64,000 nucleotides of DNA from Flavobacterium erciyesense (GTDB taxonomy: Bacteria; Bacteroidota; Bacteroidia; Flavobacteriales; Flavobacteriaceae): contig NZ_JAGPXB010000003.1 in the NCBI RefSeq assembly GCF_018069925.1, forward strand, positions 62,001 to 126,000, given 5' to 3'. Below the pieces are notes generated by a model that had not been told where the DNA came from, made no database searches, and saw only the letters and a program-made list of their open reading frames with translations. Shown piece by piece: positions 28,110 through 37,976 of this stretch. Each line of letters begins with the position of its first letter. Position 1 is the stretch's first letter. The translations under genes and the position numbers were made by a program.

Positions 28110-29297
28110 GTGAACAAAGCTTTATTGAATCCGGAGATTCAAGACTATATCGATAACAATATTGGCCAAAATATATCCACATTGGCTTTACAAAAAAATC
28201 CATTTCCAGAAATGAATTGGAGCGCTATCTTACAGCAAATTGAAGCTAAAACCAAGGCGAAAGAAAAACTACCTACATGGTTCGCTCAAAAAAACATTGT
28301 TTATCCGAGTAAAATTTCAGTAGAACAAACATCATCAGAGAAAACCGCTCAATACAAAGCATCATTGATTAAAGGTGAATCATTAATTGATTTAACAGGA
28401 GGTTTTGGAGTAGATGATTTTTATTTTGCTAAAACAATTCATCAAGTAGCGCATTGCGAGATGAATACCGATTTATCAGCAATTGTGCAACATAATTACA
28501 CCCAACTTAATGTATCCAACATTAAAACTTATGTAGGCGACAGCCTGGGTACTTTGCAACAACTCAACCAAAAATGGGATTGGATCTACATTGATCCTTC
28601 TCGCCGAAGCGATGTAAAAGGAAAAGTCTTTCTGCTGAAAGACTGTTTACCTAACGTACCAGAAAATCTAAATAGCTATTTCAATTACTCGAAAAACATT
28701 CTCATAAAAACAGCTCCATTATTGGATTTAACTGCAGGATTAGCAGAGCTGAACTTTGTAAAAACCATTCACATTATCGCAGTAGAAAACGAGGTAAAAG
28801 AATTGCTTTGGGAAATTGAGCAAAATTACATAAAGGAGCCGCGTATTAAAACTGTGAATTTGAGACAAAATAAAATTGACATTTTTGAATACGATTGGAA
28901 TGGAGAAACAAGTCCCGTTAGTCTTTCTGCGCCATTACGGTACTTGTACGAGCCCAATAGCGCCATTATGAAATCAGGAGGATTTGATGCAGTAGCGCAG
29001 CAATACCAGCTACAAAAATTACAAAAACATTCGCACCTTTACACCTCGGGTGAACTAGTACCATTTCCCGGTAGGATTTTTGAAATTAAAGATAAATTTG
29101 AATATTCTAAACCAAACATGAAAAAATACCTGGAAAACCAAAAGATTAACATCACAACTCGTAATTTTCCTGAAACTGTAGCGGACATTCGCAAAAAATG
29201 GAAAATAAAAGAGGGCGGCTCTAACTATTGTTTTTTCTCAACCGACTTAAATAATCGTAAAATTGTATTAATTTGCGCCAAAATCGAACATCTATGA
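28110..29297 (+). CDS. THUMP-like class I SAM-dependent methyltransferase
   Basis: 395 residues from a GTG start at 28110, chosen because it lies one base after the upstream stop; a longer frame from 28050 would overlap the permease by 59 bases. The SAM loop is IDLTGGFGVD (about 93-102), and the motif IV equivalent is YIDPSRR (159-165), a DPxR variant seen in the PG_1098-like family. The C-terminal part (GKVADIRKKWKI-type region) matches the THUMP-like domain. Substrate is unknown, probably an RNA. The stop overlaps the next start (ATGA). Confidence 0.83.
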   Translation: MNKALLNPEIQDYIDNNIGQNISTLALQKNPFPEMNWSAILQQIEAKTKAKEKLPTWFAQKNIVYPSKISVEQTSSEKTAQYKASLIKGESLIDLTGGFGVDDFYFAKTIHQVAHCEMNTDLSAIVQHNYTQLNVSNIKTYVGDSLGTLQQLNQKWDWIYIDPSRRSDVKGKVFLLKDCLPNVPENLNSYFNYSKNILIKTAPLLDLTAGLAELNFVKTIHIIAVENEVKELLWEIEQNYIKEPRIKTVNLRQNKIDIFEYDWNGETSPVSLSAPLRYLYEPNSAIMKSGGFDAVAQQYQLQKLQKHSHLYTSGELVPFPGRIFEIKDKFEYSKPNMKKYLENQKINITTRNFPETVADIRKKWKIKEGGSNYCFFSTDLNNRKIVLICAKIEHL

Positions 29298-29860
29298 AAT
29301 TTCTTTTTACACTAGCTTTTGTCCTGTCTACAATCCCATTCTACGCACAAAAAAACTGTGAATATAGTGCAAATGTTACTGATTCTATAGGAACCTACAA
29401 ATCAACTAAAGAATATTTAATAACCGAGAAAAACTTTGGTGGTAACTCTGACTACTTTTTCTTTTCTTTGGCCTTGACCGACAATATTCCAACTTTAACC
29501 TTGCAACAGGTTCAAAAAAGTAAAGACTTTTTAAAAGTAAATTGCTTTGACAAAAACTCTAAATTGTATTTGCAATTAGCAAGTGGAAAAATCATTACCT
29601 TACATCATATCGATCAAGAAAACTGTGGAACATTGATTCGTGACGAAAAAGGATTTGACAACCGTGTCAATTCAGGCACATTTTTCATTATTAGAAATGA
29701 TTTTGAAGATTTAAAAAGCTCTCCGGTTACTATGATTCGAATTAAATACTTAACAAGTACCGAAGATTATGTTCTTAAAAAGGAGTTCACTTCCGAACTT
29801 ACTTCACAAGTTTATTATCCAGAAAGTTATTTCATCAATAACATAAAATGCATCGAATAA
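29294..29860 (+). CDS. Secreted protein of unknown function
   Basis: 188 residues with a signal peptide ending FYAQ (about residue 19). The start ATG overlaps the stop codon of the methyltransferase gene, supporting it over an in-frame ATG at 29273. The mature protein is predicted soluble, with three Cys and no recognisable motif. It is convergent with the VanX-like gene, the stops being one base apart. Confidence 0.7.
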   Translation: MKFLFTLAFVLSTIPFYAQKNCEYSANVTDSIGTYKSTKEYLITEKNFGGNSDYFFFSLALTDNIPTLTLQQVQKSKDFLKVNCFDKNSKLYLQLASGKIITLHHIDQENCGTLIRDEKGFDNRVNSGTFFIIRNDFEDLKSSPVTMIRIKYLTSTEDYVLKKEFTSELTSQVYYPESYFINNIKCIE

Positions 29861-29861
29861 A

Positions 29862-30509
29862 TTAGTCACATATCCATTTAGTATTAGAAACTGGATCCTT
29901 TAAACCTACTTTTAAGTTGTAATGCCACCACTCTAATTCAAATGCATTAAATCCGTTGCGGGTCATAATTGATTTGAGCAAGTTTCTGTTCTTTTTCACT
30001 TGTTTTGAAACCCCTTTGTAGCTGTGCGATGCTTCATTACCAAAATGGTCAAAAGCAGTTCCCATATCTAATTCACTACCATTGGCAGTCACCAACGTAA
30101 TATCAATAGCACCACCGCGGTTATGAATAGAACCTTTGGCTGGGTTAGCTACATATTTTGAATTTGGAACTATTGCCCACATTTTTTTCTGAATATCTAA
30201 CGGTCGGTAGCAATCGTATAATTTAATTTTATATCCCTTTTTAATAAACTCCTCATTGGCTTTTATTAGTGACTTTACCGTTTTTAGTCGCAAATAGCAC
30301 GAGGCACAATCGTACACTTTTTGTTTTAAGAAATTATCCGCGGTAGCATATTTCATATCGTAAACAAAATCATCGCTGTACGCTTTTAAATCAACGAAGA
30401 TTGAATCACTAACTTCATTATTTTTTATATTGCTTAAAGTAGGTCGCGAAGATTGTGACCAACAAATATTTAGAAACAGGGACATTAAAGTAAGTAAAAA
30501 CATTTTCAT
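29862..30509 (-). CDS. VanX/DdpX-like D-Ala-D-Ala dipeptidase (M15D)
   Basis: 215 residues with a signal peptide (1-18). The M15 zinc site is complete: SIHNRGGAIDI gives His129 and Asp136, ELEWWHY gives catalytic Glu193 and His196, and YRP gives Arg102. Such enzymes hydrolyse D-alanyl-D-alanine. A signal peptide and the absence of vanH/vanA partners argue for periplasmic peptidoglycan recycling rather than glycopeptide resistance. It is monocistronic. Confidence 0.88.
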   Translation of the reverse strand: MKMFLLTLMSLFLNICWSQSSRPTLSNIKNNEVSDSIFVDLKAYSDDFVYDMKYATADNFLKQKVYDCASCYLRLKTVKSLIKANEEFIKKGYKIKLYDCYRPLDIQKKMWAIVPNSKYVANPAKGSIHNRGGAIDITLVTANGSELDMGTAFDHFGNEASHSYKGVSKQVKKNRNLLKSIMTRNGFNAFELEWWHYNLKVGLKDPVSNTKWICD

Positions 30510-30610
30510 TGCAAATGTGATTATAAAAGGATAAAGAATATTTTAAAAGTAAACTCCCAAAAAATAAGATTGTGTTAAAAACAAAAAACCCACCAAATTG
30601 GTGGGTCCTG

Positions 30611-30684
<74 letters not shown>

Positions 30685-30714
30685 ATTTTAAAAATCTAAT
30701 TCGACTTTTAAAAG

Positions 30715-30789
30715 TCGGGGTGGCAGGATTCGAACCTGCGGCCTCCTGCTCCCAAAGCAGGCGCGATAACCGAGCTACGCTACACCCCG
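30715..30789 (-). tRNA. tRNA-Pro (TGG)
   Basis: Minus-strand cloverleaf: acceptor CGGGGTG with CACCCCG, anticodon arm CCTGC-TTTGGGA-GCAGG with anticodon TGG, T loop GTTCGAATC. The 3' CCA is not encoded. Confidence 0.95.
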
Positions 30790-30807
30790 AAAAACAAAAT
30801 TAAAAAG

Positions 30808-30891
30808 CGGAGGGACAGGGACTCGAACCCTGGCACCGATCACTCGATGACAGTTTAGCAAACTGCTCCATTACCACTCTGGCACCCCTCC
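30808..30891 (-). tRNA. tRNA-Ser (GCT)
   Basis: Minus-strand cloverleaf with a long variable arm: acceptor GGAGGGG with TCCCTCC, anticodon loop TTGCTAA with anticodon GCT, T loop GTTCGAGTC. First tRNA of the cluster, about 27 bases after the predicted transcript start. Confidence 0.95.
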
Positions 30892-30924
30892 AAGCTCAAG
30901 AAAACGTGTTCTGTTTTGCGGTTG

Positions 30925-30955
30925 CAAATTTAAGACATCTTCAGACTTCTCACAA
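30925..30955 (-). promoter_or_regulatory. Promoter of the tRNA Ser-Pro-Arg cluster
   Basis: On the minus strand TTG, 20 bases, then TAAATTTG: a good match to the Bacteroidota promoter. It lies just upstream of tRNA-Ser. Confidence 0.65.
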
Positions 30956-31085
30956 CTATTTTGCAACTTTTTTTTATATTTTTTTTATTAGAAGTCAAAA
31001 AAGCTTCACAATCAAAGATATAGAATAAAAAATATTTTTAAACTGATAAAGCATTTTCCAAAATATGAAATTATTTAAAAAAGAG

Positions 31086-31093
31086 TAAATTTG
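31086..31093 (+). promoter_or_regulatory. -7 promoter element TAAATTTG for the thiolase gene
   Basis: A perfect TAnnTTTG 17 bases before the ATG at 31111, giving a leader of only about 10 bases. No -33 TTTG is visible. Confidence 0.5.
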
Positions 31094-31110
31094 CTTCATA
31101 AACTAACATT

Positions 31111-32298
31111 ATGAAAGTCATGAACAAAAGAGTTGTTATCGTTTCTGCCGTTAGAACACCTATCGGAAGTTTTATGGGGGGATTATCTACTGTCACCGCA
31201 CCACAATTAGGTGCAGCTGCCATTAAAGGGGCTTTAGACAAAATACAATTAAACCCTAATTTAATTGATGAAGTATACATGGGGCAAGTCGTACAGGCTG
31301 GAGCAGGACAAGCACCTGCAAGACAAGCGGCATTATTTGCTGGATTGCCTCACCACGTAGCTTGTACCACTGTAAATAAAGTATGTGCCTCTGGTATGAA
31401 AGCTGTAATGCTTGGTGCGCAAGCTATTCAATGCGGCGATGCCGAAATTGTAGTAGCTGGTGGAATGGAAAATATGAGTTTGATTCCGCATTACATGAAC
31501 CTACGTACTGGTACCAAATTTGGTCCTACGACGATGGTTGATGGTATGCAAAAAGACGGATTACAGGATGCTTACGATAACAGTGCGATGGGAGTTTGCG
31601 CTGATTTGTGTGCTACTGAATACGGATTTTCACGCGAAGAACAAGACGCATTTGCAATTCAATCCTACGAGCGTAGTGCTGCTGCATGGAACGCAGGTAA
31701 ATTTGATAATGAAGTAGTTCCTGTTGCTGTTCCTCAACGCAAAGGCGACCCAATAATGGTTACCAAAGACGAAGAATACAGCAATGTAAAACTAGATAAA
31801 ATTCCAACTTTAAGTGCTGTTTTCACAAAAGGAGGAACGGTTACTGCCGCAAACGCATCAACAATTAATGACGGAGCTGCTGCAGTGATATTAATGAGTG
31901 AAGAAAAAGCAATCGAATTAGGCTTAAAACCATTAGCATTCATTAAAGGATATGCTGATGCGGAGCAAGAGCCAAAATGGTTCACCACAACGCCTGCAAA
32001 AGCAGTTCCAAAAGCTTTAGCAAAAGCAGGAATCACATTAGACGATGTTGACTTTTTTGAGTTTAACGAAGCTTTTTCTGTGGTAGGTTTGGCTAACTCT
32101 AAAATTCTTGGATTAGACGGATCTAAAGTGAACGTAAATGGTGGTGCGGTATCATTAGGTCACCCTCTAGGATGTTCTGGTGTTCGAATCATTGTTACTT
32201 TGCTTAATGTATTGGAGCAAAACGATGCCAAAATTGGTACTGCTGCAATTTGTAATGGTGGCGGTGGCGCATCTGCAATTGTTGTAGAAAGAATATAA
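31111..32298 (+). CDS. Acetyl-CoA C-acyltransferase (thiolase)
   Basis: 395 residues. Catalytic Cys92 (KVCASGMKAV), the NEAFSVVGLAN block, His in GHPLGCSG and the second Cys in ICNGGGGASAIV are all present. The enzyme condenses or cleaves acyl-CoA plus acetyl-CoA; the sequence cannot separate degradative from acetoacetyl-CoA-forming use. An internal ATG at codon 4 is an alternative start. It is followed by a terminator and then the NlpC/P60 gene. Confidence 0.93.
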   Translation: MKVMNKRVVIVSAVRTPIGSFMGGLSTVTAPQLGAAAIKGALDKIQLNPNLIDEVYMGQVVQAGAGQAPARQAALFAGLPHHVACTTVNKVCASGMKAVMLGAQAIQCGDAEIVVAGGMENMSLIPHYMNLRTGTKFGPTTMVDGMQKDGLQDAYDNSAMGVCADLCATEYGFSREEQDAFAIQSYERSAAAWNAGKFDNEVVPVAVPQRKGDPIMVTKDEEYSNVKLDKIPTLSAVFTKGGTVTAANASTINDGAAAVILMSEEKAIELGLKPLAFIKGYADAEQEPKWFTTTPAKAVPKALAKAGITLDDVDFFEFNEAFSVVGLANSKILGLDGSKVNVNGGAVSLGHPLGCSGVRIIVTLLNVLEQNDAKIGTAAICNGGGGASAIVVERI

Positions 32299-32309
32299 TT
32301 TTTTTATCA

Positions 32310-32350
32310 GTTATGAGTTGTATCAGTTGGTACAGCTCATAACTTTTTTA
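32310..32350 (+). terminator. Intrinsic terminator after the thiolase gene
   Basis: A 13-bp stem GTTATGAGTTGTA with TACAGCTCATAAC (one G-T pair), 8-base loop, followed by a T-run. Confidence 0.85.
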
Positions 32351-32369
32351 ACAATAAATCAAAACCTTC

Positions 32370-33131
32370 ATGTTCGGAATTTGTAATTTAGCCATGATCC
32401 CGCTTCGTGCAGAAGCCAGCGACCGCAGTGAAATTGTATCGCAAGTATTATTTGGAGAGCATTTCGCTGTAGTAGAACAATCCAAACAATGGTACAAAAT
32501 TAAATTACAATACGACAATTACGAAGGATGGATTGATAGTAAGCAATGCCAACTTATATCCTCTGAAAGTTACAAGCAGCTAAGTAATGAGGCCATCGTT
32601 CTCAATGCAGACTTAATTGATTACATTACAGCGCCATCTAATTTTATGTTGCCTATTCCGCTGGGAGCATCGCTTTCCTTTTTGCACCATCCTGAAATTA
32701 ACAGTACGCAATTTGAATTCGAAGGCACTAAAACTAGTGGTAAAAAAGAAAAATTCAACCTCATCAACACGGCATTACTGTATTTGAACGCTCCTTATTT
32801 GTGGGGCGGAAAAACACCTTTTGGTATTGATTGTTCTGGTTTTACACAAATGGTGTATAAATTGAACGGTCATTCGCTTTTACGAGACGCTTCGCAACAA
32901 GCGACTCAGGGTGAAGCGCTAAGTTTTATTGAAGAAAGTGAGCCAGGAGATTTGGCATTTTTTGACAATGAAGAAGGTAGTATTATTCATGTCGGTATCA
33001 TCATGGCTGATAATTACATCATTCACGCTAGCGGTAGAGTGCGTATTGATAGACTCGATCATTTAGGTATTTTTAATGCCGAAACTAACAAACACACTCA
33101 TAAGCTACGTGTAATAAAAAAAATAATTTAA
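32370..33131 (+). CDS. NlpC/P60 cell-wall endopeptidase with SH3 domains
   Basis: 253 residues: N-terminal bacterial SH3-like part (about 1-60, YEGWIDSKQC), a second SH3-like stretch, then an NlpC/P60 domain (about 128-253) with Cys155 (GIDCSGF), His207 and His219 (IIHASG). Such enzymes cut gamma-D-Glu to diamino-acid bonds in murein peptides. There is no clear signal peptide at the predicted start, so it may act on imported muropeptides in the cytoplasm, as known for some Bacteroidota recycling enzymes (inference). It is convergent with the M28 peptidase gene. Confidence 0.9.
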   Translation: MFGICNLAMIPLRAEASDRSEIVSQVLFGEHFAVVEQSKQWYKIKLQYDNYEGWIDSKQCQLISSESYKQLSNEAIVLNADLIDYITAPSNFMLPIPLGASLSFLHHPEINSTQFEFEGTKTSGKKEKFNLINTALLYLNAPYLWGGKTPFGIDCSGFTQMVYKLNGHSLLRDASQQATQGEALSFIEESEPGDLAFFDNEEGSIIHVGIIMADNYIIHASGRVRIDRLDHLGIFNAETNKHTHKLRVIKKII

Positions 33132-33135
33132 AACG

Positions 33136-34518
33136 TTATTGAGTTACAATTCCGTTTTGGTCAACTAAATACAATAGCGAAGCCATCGCAGCGGCTCCTA
33201 ATTCAAGCTCTCTTTTATTAACAGCATCAAACGTATCATTGGATGCGTGATGATGATCAAAATAACGTTGCGAATCAGGTTGCAGACCCACTTTTACAAT
33301 TTTCTTGGATTGTAGCGGACCAATATCAACTCCTGAACTTCCTTTTACAAATTTGTGAATCAAATACGGTTCAAATAAAGTACCCCAATTTTTGATTTGG
33401 TTAAAATTAGCCTCATCCCCATCAATAGAGAAACCTCTTGGCGAAAAACCTCCTGCATCACTCTCTAGTGCAAAAATATGGTTCTCCCCTTTTTTAGCCG
33501 ACTGATTTTCATACTCTTTACCTCCACGAACACCATTTTCTTCATTCATAAACAATACTACTCGCAAAGTGTTTTTTGGCTTGTAACCAATATTTTTGAA
33601 GATATTTAGAACTTCCATACTTTGCACACAACCGGCTCCATCATCATGTGAACCATCGCCTAAGTCCCAAGAATCAAGGTGACCTCCTACTACCATAATT
33701 CGCTCTGGATGCTCGGTCCCTGTCATTTCTGCGACCACATTGTAGGACAAGACATCATCAAAAGTTTGACAAGATTGCTTTAGATAAAAAGTCGCATTGG
33801 GATTCGATTTTAAACTTTTGCTCAATAATTCAGCACCATTAGTACTTATTGCAGCTGCTGGAATTCGTTGGTCTTTACTAAAATCACCGTAATTGGTAGC
33901 ACCCGTATGAGGCAAATCATCCATGCGCAAATTCATTGAGCGCACAATTACTGCCAAAGCACCTAATTTTCCAGCCTCTCTAGCTCCTGATGATCTTTGA
34001 TCAACACAACCGCTGTAGGCTTTAAAAGTCTCTACAAATTCAGGATTCATAGGTCGGTTAAAAAACACAATTTTCCCTTTTACTTTTGCTTCGCCTAAAG
34101 CAGCTAATTCTTCCAGACTTTTTACTTCAATCACGCTAGCATTTAAACCTGATTTTGGAGTCGCAACCGATCCGCCCAAAGCGCAAATTGGGAAAGTAAT
34201 TTTTTGTTTCCCTAGTTGTAAATAGCCTACTTCTTTTTCGCCTCTCACCCATTTTGGCACCATTACTTCTTGAAGGTACACTTTGTCAACTCCTAAAGTT
34301 TCTAACTGTGCTTTGGTGTATAAAACCGCTTTTTCGGCACCTGTAGAGGCTGATAATCGAGAACCTATATTGTTTGATAAATGATCCAACCAAGGATAAC
34401 ATTTGGCCTTGGTTAATGACAATTTGTAAATTTCTTTTAAGGTTTGCTCCGCAGTGGTTTGTGCAAGGAGCGGTAATGTGCCGCAGAAAAGTGCAGCCAT
34501 AACAATTGATTTTTTCAT
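33136..34518 (-). CDS. Secreted M28 family zinc peptidase
   Basis: 460 residues: signal peptide 1-20, a PA-like insert (about 115-255) and the M28 catalytic domain with metal ligands His280, Asp292, Glu327, Asp354 and His424 and the catalytic Glu326 (MNEENG). Homologues are aminopeptidases or carboxypeptidases acting on short peptides. It would process peptides in the periplasm or outside. It is monocistronic, next to a leftward carbohydrate/acetate cluster. Confidence 0.92.
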   Translation of the reverse strand: MKKSIVMAALFCGTLPLLAQTTAEQTLKEIYKLSLTKAKCYPWLDHLSNNIGSRLSASTGAEKAVLYTKAQLETLGVDKVYLQEVMVPKWVRGEKEVGYLQLGKQKITFPICALGGSVATPKSGLNASVIEVKSLEELAALGEAKVKGKIVFFNRPMNPEFVETFKAYSGCVDQRSSGAREAGKLGALAVIVRSMNLRMDDLPHTGATNYGDFSKDQRIPAAAISTNGAELLSKSLKSNPNATFYLKQSCQTFDDVLSYNVVAEMTGTEHPERIMVVGGHLDSWDLGDGSHDDGAGCVQSMEVLNIFKNIGYKPKNTLRVVLFMNEENGVRGGKEYENQSAKKGENHIFALESDAGGFSPRGFSIDGDEANFNQIKNWGTLFEPYLIHKFVKGSSGVDIGPLQSKKIVKVGLQPDSQRYFDHHHASNDTFDAVNKRELELGAAAMASLLYLVDQNGIVTQ

Positions 34519-34610
34519 AGTTTAAAAAAGTTATTGCAAGTGATTTTTGTGTTTTTTATAATAAGCCAGCAATTTCGTCATTCTGTTTGGATTTTTTGCT
34601 TTCGCCAAAA

Positions 34611-34645
34611 AAAAACCTGCAAGCGTTATGCTCTTGCAGGTTTTT
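34611..34645 (-). terminator. Intrinsic terminator after GH97
   Basis: AAAAACCTGCAAG pairs with CTTGCAGGTTTTT across a 9-base loop (34611-34623 with 34633-34645). It follows the GH97 stop at 34649 and can work on both strands. Confidence 0.88.
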
Positions 34646-34648
34646 AAA

Positions 34649-36745
34649 TTATAGAATTGGCTCAAAACTAACCGCTGTACCACCACCGGCGGCCAAAATT
34701 AATTTTAGTTTTGATTTACTAGTGACCGTCATTGTTTTGATTTGGTATGCAATTGGATTGTTTTTCCAGTGTGCGTTGGCCGCATCGGCATATACAGTTG
34801 CTTTGTACTTTTTACCTGGAGTAAGAAAATCTAATTTCACCTCTGATGTTCTTGCGTTTTCATCCGTGATGGCTCCTAAAAACCATGTTTCTTTTCCTTT
34901 TGTTTTTCGTGCAACTGTTACGTAATCTCCAGGTTCAGCTTCTAAATATTTACTTTCATCCCAATCTGTTTCAACATCTTTGATAAACTGAAATGCATCT
35001 GGATATTTCTCGTAATTTTCTAATAAATCAGCTGCCATTTGCAACGGCGAATACATCGTAACATACAAAGCCAATTGTTTAGCAAGAGTAGTATGCACCT
35101 GCTCTGTTTTGTTTTTGTCATAATAACTCATTTTTACTTCAAAAATTCCCGGCGTATAATCCATCGGACCACCCAATTGTCTGGTAAATGGCAAAATAGT
35201 TTCGTGTGCAGGCGGGTTTCCTACGCTCCAAGCATTGAATTCGTTACCTCGAGCCGCTTCAGCAGCGATATAATTAGGATACGTTCTACCCACACCAGTT
35301 GGTCGAGATGATTCGTGAGAGTTGATCATAATTTTATAATCAGCAGCACGTTTTACCACAAAATTAAAATGGTTTACCATCGATTGTCCGTCATGAAATT
35401 CGCCACGCGGAATGATTCTGCCCACATAACCCGATTTTACAGCTGGATAATCGTATTTTTTCATCAAATCAAAAGCGCGATCTAGGTGTCTTTCATAATT
35501 ACTGACAGAACCCGAGGTTTCATGATGCATGATCATTTTGACGTTTTTTTCTTTGGCGTAAGCCGAAAGAGCTGCAATATCAAAATCCGGATAAGGTGTT
35601 GTAAAGTCAAAAACTTCCTCTTTCCAGTTGCCATTCCAATCTTCCCAACCTACATTCCAACCTTCAACTAAAACGCCATCAAAACCATTTTTAGCGGCAA
35701 AATCAATGTATCGTTTCGTATTTTCGGTAGTTGCACCGTGTTTTCCTGAGGCTTTTGGAGCATCGGCAAAATTTGTGGCATTTTGAGAACCTGCATAATC
35801 CCAAGTTGATTTTCCTACATGCATTTCCCACCAAATACCAACGTATTTCATAGGTTTTATCCAAGAAGGATCCTCAATTTTTGAAGGTTCATTGAGGTTC
35901 AAAATCATTTTAGAAGCCACAATATCTCGAGCATCATCGCTAATCATGATGGTTCTCCAAGGCGATACGCATGGCGTTTGCAAGTAGGCTTTGTCACCAA
36001 TAGCATTTGGAACTAATTCGGCTTTTAATTTATAATTTGTCACATCGGCATTCAAATGCATTACCGGATAATTAACTACTGCCGCTTCAAAAATATTCAG
36101 ATACACACCTGATGGCGCTTTCATCATCAATGGCGTTTGAACGGTATATTTTCCAGGAATCGATTTTACACCAATACCGTTGTTCATATTGATTTTAGAG
36201 TTATCAATCTCTGAAAACCTCGTTTCGTTGTACTCGTATTCATTACTATCGAAATCACCTGGAAGCCAAAATACTTTATTATTTTCGGTAAGATTAAATT
36301 GAGTAATCTCATCCGAAATGATGAAATAATTCAGCTCTGCTTGTTTCGGAAAATCATATCTAAAAGCGACACCTTCATCAAAAACTCGGAAAATGATATT
36401 CATTTTTACCTTCGTTTCCTTGGTAAGGAGCGAAACAGTAAGTTCGTTATAGTGATTTTTAATACTTGACTGTTCTCCTAAAACCGGTTTCCAAGATTCA
36501 TTGAAACTGGTAGTTTTTGAATCCAGAATATCAAAATTAGCATCCAAAGCTGGTTTATCTTTTAATTTGATTCCTAAAGCGCTTTCTAAAACAGCTGGCT
36601 TATTTTTGTAATTCACGGAGTAGCTTGGTTGCCCATTGGCAGCTAGCTTAAAATTTACGGCTATTTTACCCGATGGTGATTGAACACTTTGAGCAACAGC
36701 AAGATTAATAAAGACCAGTAGGGAAATAAGGAATACTTTTTTCAT
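34649..36745 (-). CDS. Glycoside hydrolase family 97 enzyme
   Basis: 698 residues with a signal peptide (about 1-19). N-terminal GH97 sandwich domain, central TIM barrel with GVLVEGWNVGWEDW, MIMHHETSGSVSNYE and MINSHESSRPTGVGRTYPN, and a C-terminal beta domain. GH97 enzymes are alpha-glucosidases or alpha-galactosidases with a calcium ion. The Glu residues in HHETSG and SHESSRP fit the inverting, SusB-like alpha-glucosidase type rather than the retaining Asp type (inference from family knowledge). It is the last gene of a probable operon with pta and ackA (12-base gap after ackA). Confidence 0.92.
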   Translation of the reverse strand: MKKVFLISLLVFINLAVAQSVQSPSGKIAVNFKLAANGQPSYSVNYKNKPAVLESALGIKLKDKPALDANFDILDSKTTSFNESWKPVLGEQSSIKNHYNELTVSLLTKETKVKMNIIFRVFDEGVAFRYDFPKQAELNYFIISDEITQFNLTENNKVFWLPGDFDSNEYEYNETRFSEIDNSKINMNNGIGVKSIPGKYTVQTPLMMKAPSGVYLNIFEAAVVNYPVMHLNADVTNYKLKAELVPNAIGDKAYLQTPCVSPWRTIMISDDARDIVASKMILNLNEPSKIEDPSWIKPMKYVGIWWEMHVGKSTWDYAGSQNATNFADAPKASGKHGATTENTKRYIDFAAKNGFDGVLVEGWNVGWEDWNGNWKEEVFDFTTPYPDFDIAALSAYAKEKNVKMIMHHETSGSVSNYERHLDRAFDLMKKYDYPAVKSGYVGRIIPRGEFHDGQSMVNHFNFVVKRAADYKIMINSHESSRPTGVGRTYPNYIAAEAARGNEFNAWSVGNPPAHETILPFTRQLGGPMDYTPGIFEVKMSYYDKNKTEQVHTTLAKQLALYVTMYSPLQMAADLLENYEKYPDAFQFIKDVETDWDESKYLEAEPGDYVTVARKTKGKETWFLGAITDENARTSEVKLDFLTPGKKYKATVYADAANAHWKNNPIAYQIKTMTVTSKSKLKLILAAGGGTAVSFEPIL

Positions 36746-36757
36746 TTTTTTGTGATT

Positions 36758-37957
36758 TTAGTTGTTTAACAATTCAAAAACTTGTTTTGCAATTTCAACT
36801 TCTTCATTGGTTGGAATCACTAAAATTTTTGTTTTTGAATCGGCTGTATTGATTTCGCGAATCTCTTTGGATCTTGTTTCATTTTTGGATGCATCTAATT
36901 GTAACCCGAAATAATCCATATCGGTACACACTAACTTTCTGATATAAGATGAATTTTCTCCGATTCCTGCAGTAAACACAATAGCTTCTAATCCGTTTAA
37001 AACGGCAGCATAAGAACCTATGTATTTCTTGATACGATAGGCATTCATGGCCAAAGCCAATTGACAATCAGTATCGCCACTTTCTGCTCTTGATTCAATA
37101 TCTCTTAAATCACTGTAACCTGTGAGGCCTAGCATTCCGCTTTGTTTTTGAAGCATGGTATTTACAGCATCGAGCGAATATCCTAATGTATTCACCAAAT
37201 AAAAAATAACTGATTGATCGACATCACCACTACGAGTACCCATAATCAAGCCATTCATTGGACCAAAACCTAAGGTGTGATCGATACTTTTTCCATCTTT
37301 AATAGCAGTCATGCTACAACCATTACCAAGATGAATGGTAATAATTTTTGAACCTAATAACTTTGTATTTTGTTTTAAGTAGTCAATTGCTTTTTGTGAA
37401 ACATACTTGTGACTGGTACCATGAAAACCATACAATCTAATTTTACTGTCGGTAAAAAGATGTTTGGGAATAGGATATTGATGCGCTACCACTGGAATCG
37501 TTTGGTGGAAAGCAGTATCAAAAACAGCAACTTGCTGTGCCGATTTAAAGATTTCTTCAGCAACAGTAATTCCCTGTAAATTAGCGGGATTGTGCAAAGG
37601 AGCCAAATCAAAAAGTTGTTTTATTTTTTCTTTGACATCCTCTGTAATTCGCACTGTATTGGTAAAATCGCTTCCGCCATGAACCACACGATGTCCTACG
37701 GCTTCAATTTCGTCAGTACTTTTGATTACTCCAATTTTTTCATCCATCAACAAATTGGCAATTTTCTCTAAACCTACTTTATGATTCGGAATTGAAAGTG
37801 TTTCCTCTAATTTAGTAGAACTTGTTACGTAAGTTAAATTAGAACCTTCGAGTCCAATTCGATCAATCATCCCAGAACAAATCACTTCGCCAGAAGGCAT
37901 TTCAAGCAATTGATATTTTATCGATGAACTTCCTGAATTTATAATTACTATTTTCAT
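36758..37957 (-). CDS. ackA: Acetate kinase
   Basis: 399 residues. Acetyl phosphate plus ADP to acetate plus ATP, or the reverse. Family signatures NSGSSSIKYQLL (7-18), DTAFHQTIP, the HGTSHKYVS block and HLGNGCSMTAI are present. Pta lies 75 bases upstream in the same direction, so this is the standard Pta-AckA module, read in the order pta-ackA. Confidence 0.97.
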   Translation of the reverse strand: MKIVIINSGSSSIKYQLLEMPSGEVICSGMIDRIGLEGSNLTYVTSSTKLEETLSIPNHKVGLEKIANLLMDEKIGVIKSTDEIEAVGHRVVHGGSDFTNTVRITEDVKEKIKQLFDLAPLHNPANLQGITVAEEIFKSAQQVAVFDTAFHQTIPVVAHQYPIPKHLFTDSKIRLYGFHGTSHKYVSQKAIDYLKQNTKLLGSKIITIHLGNGCSMTAIKDGKSIDHTLGFGPMNGLIMGTRSGDVDQSVIFYLVNTLGYSLDAVNTMLQKQSGMLGLTGYSDLRDIESRAESGDTDCQLALAMNAYRIKKYIGSYAAVLNGLEAIVFTAGIGENSSYIRKLVCTDMDYFGLQLDASKNETRSKEIREINTADSKTKILVIPTNEEVEIAKQVFELLNN

Positions 37958-37976
37958 TTAATTTTTATTTTTTTAT

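Noticed and set aside
29862..30509. Glycopeptide resistance (vanX) gene
   Set aside because: A signal peptide is present and there are no vanH, vanA or vanRS neighbours; wall recycling is more likely.
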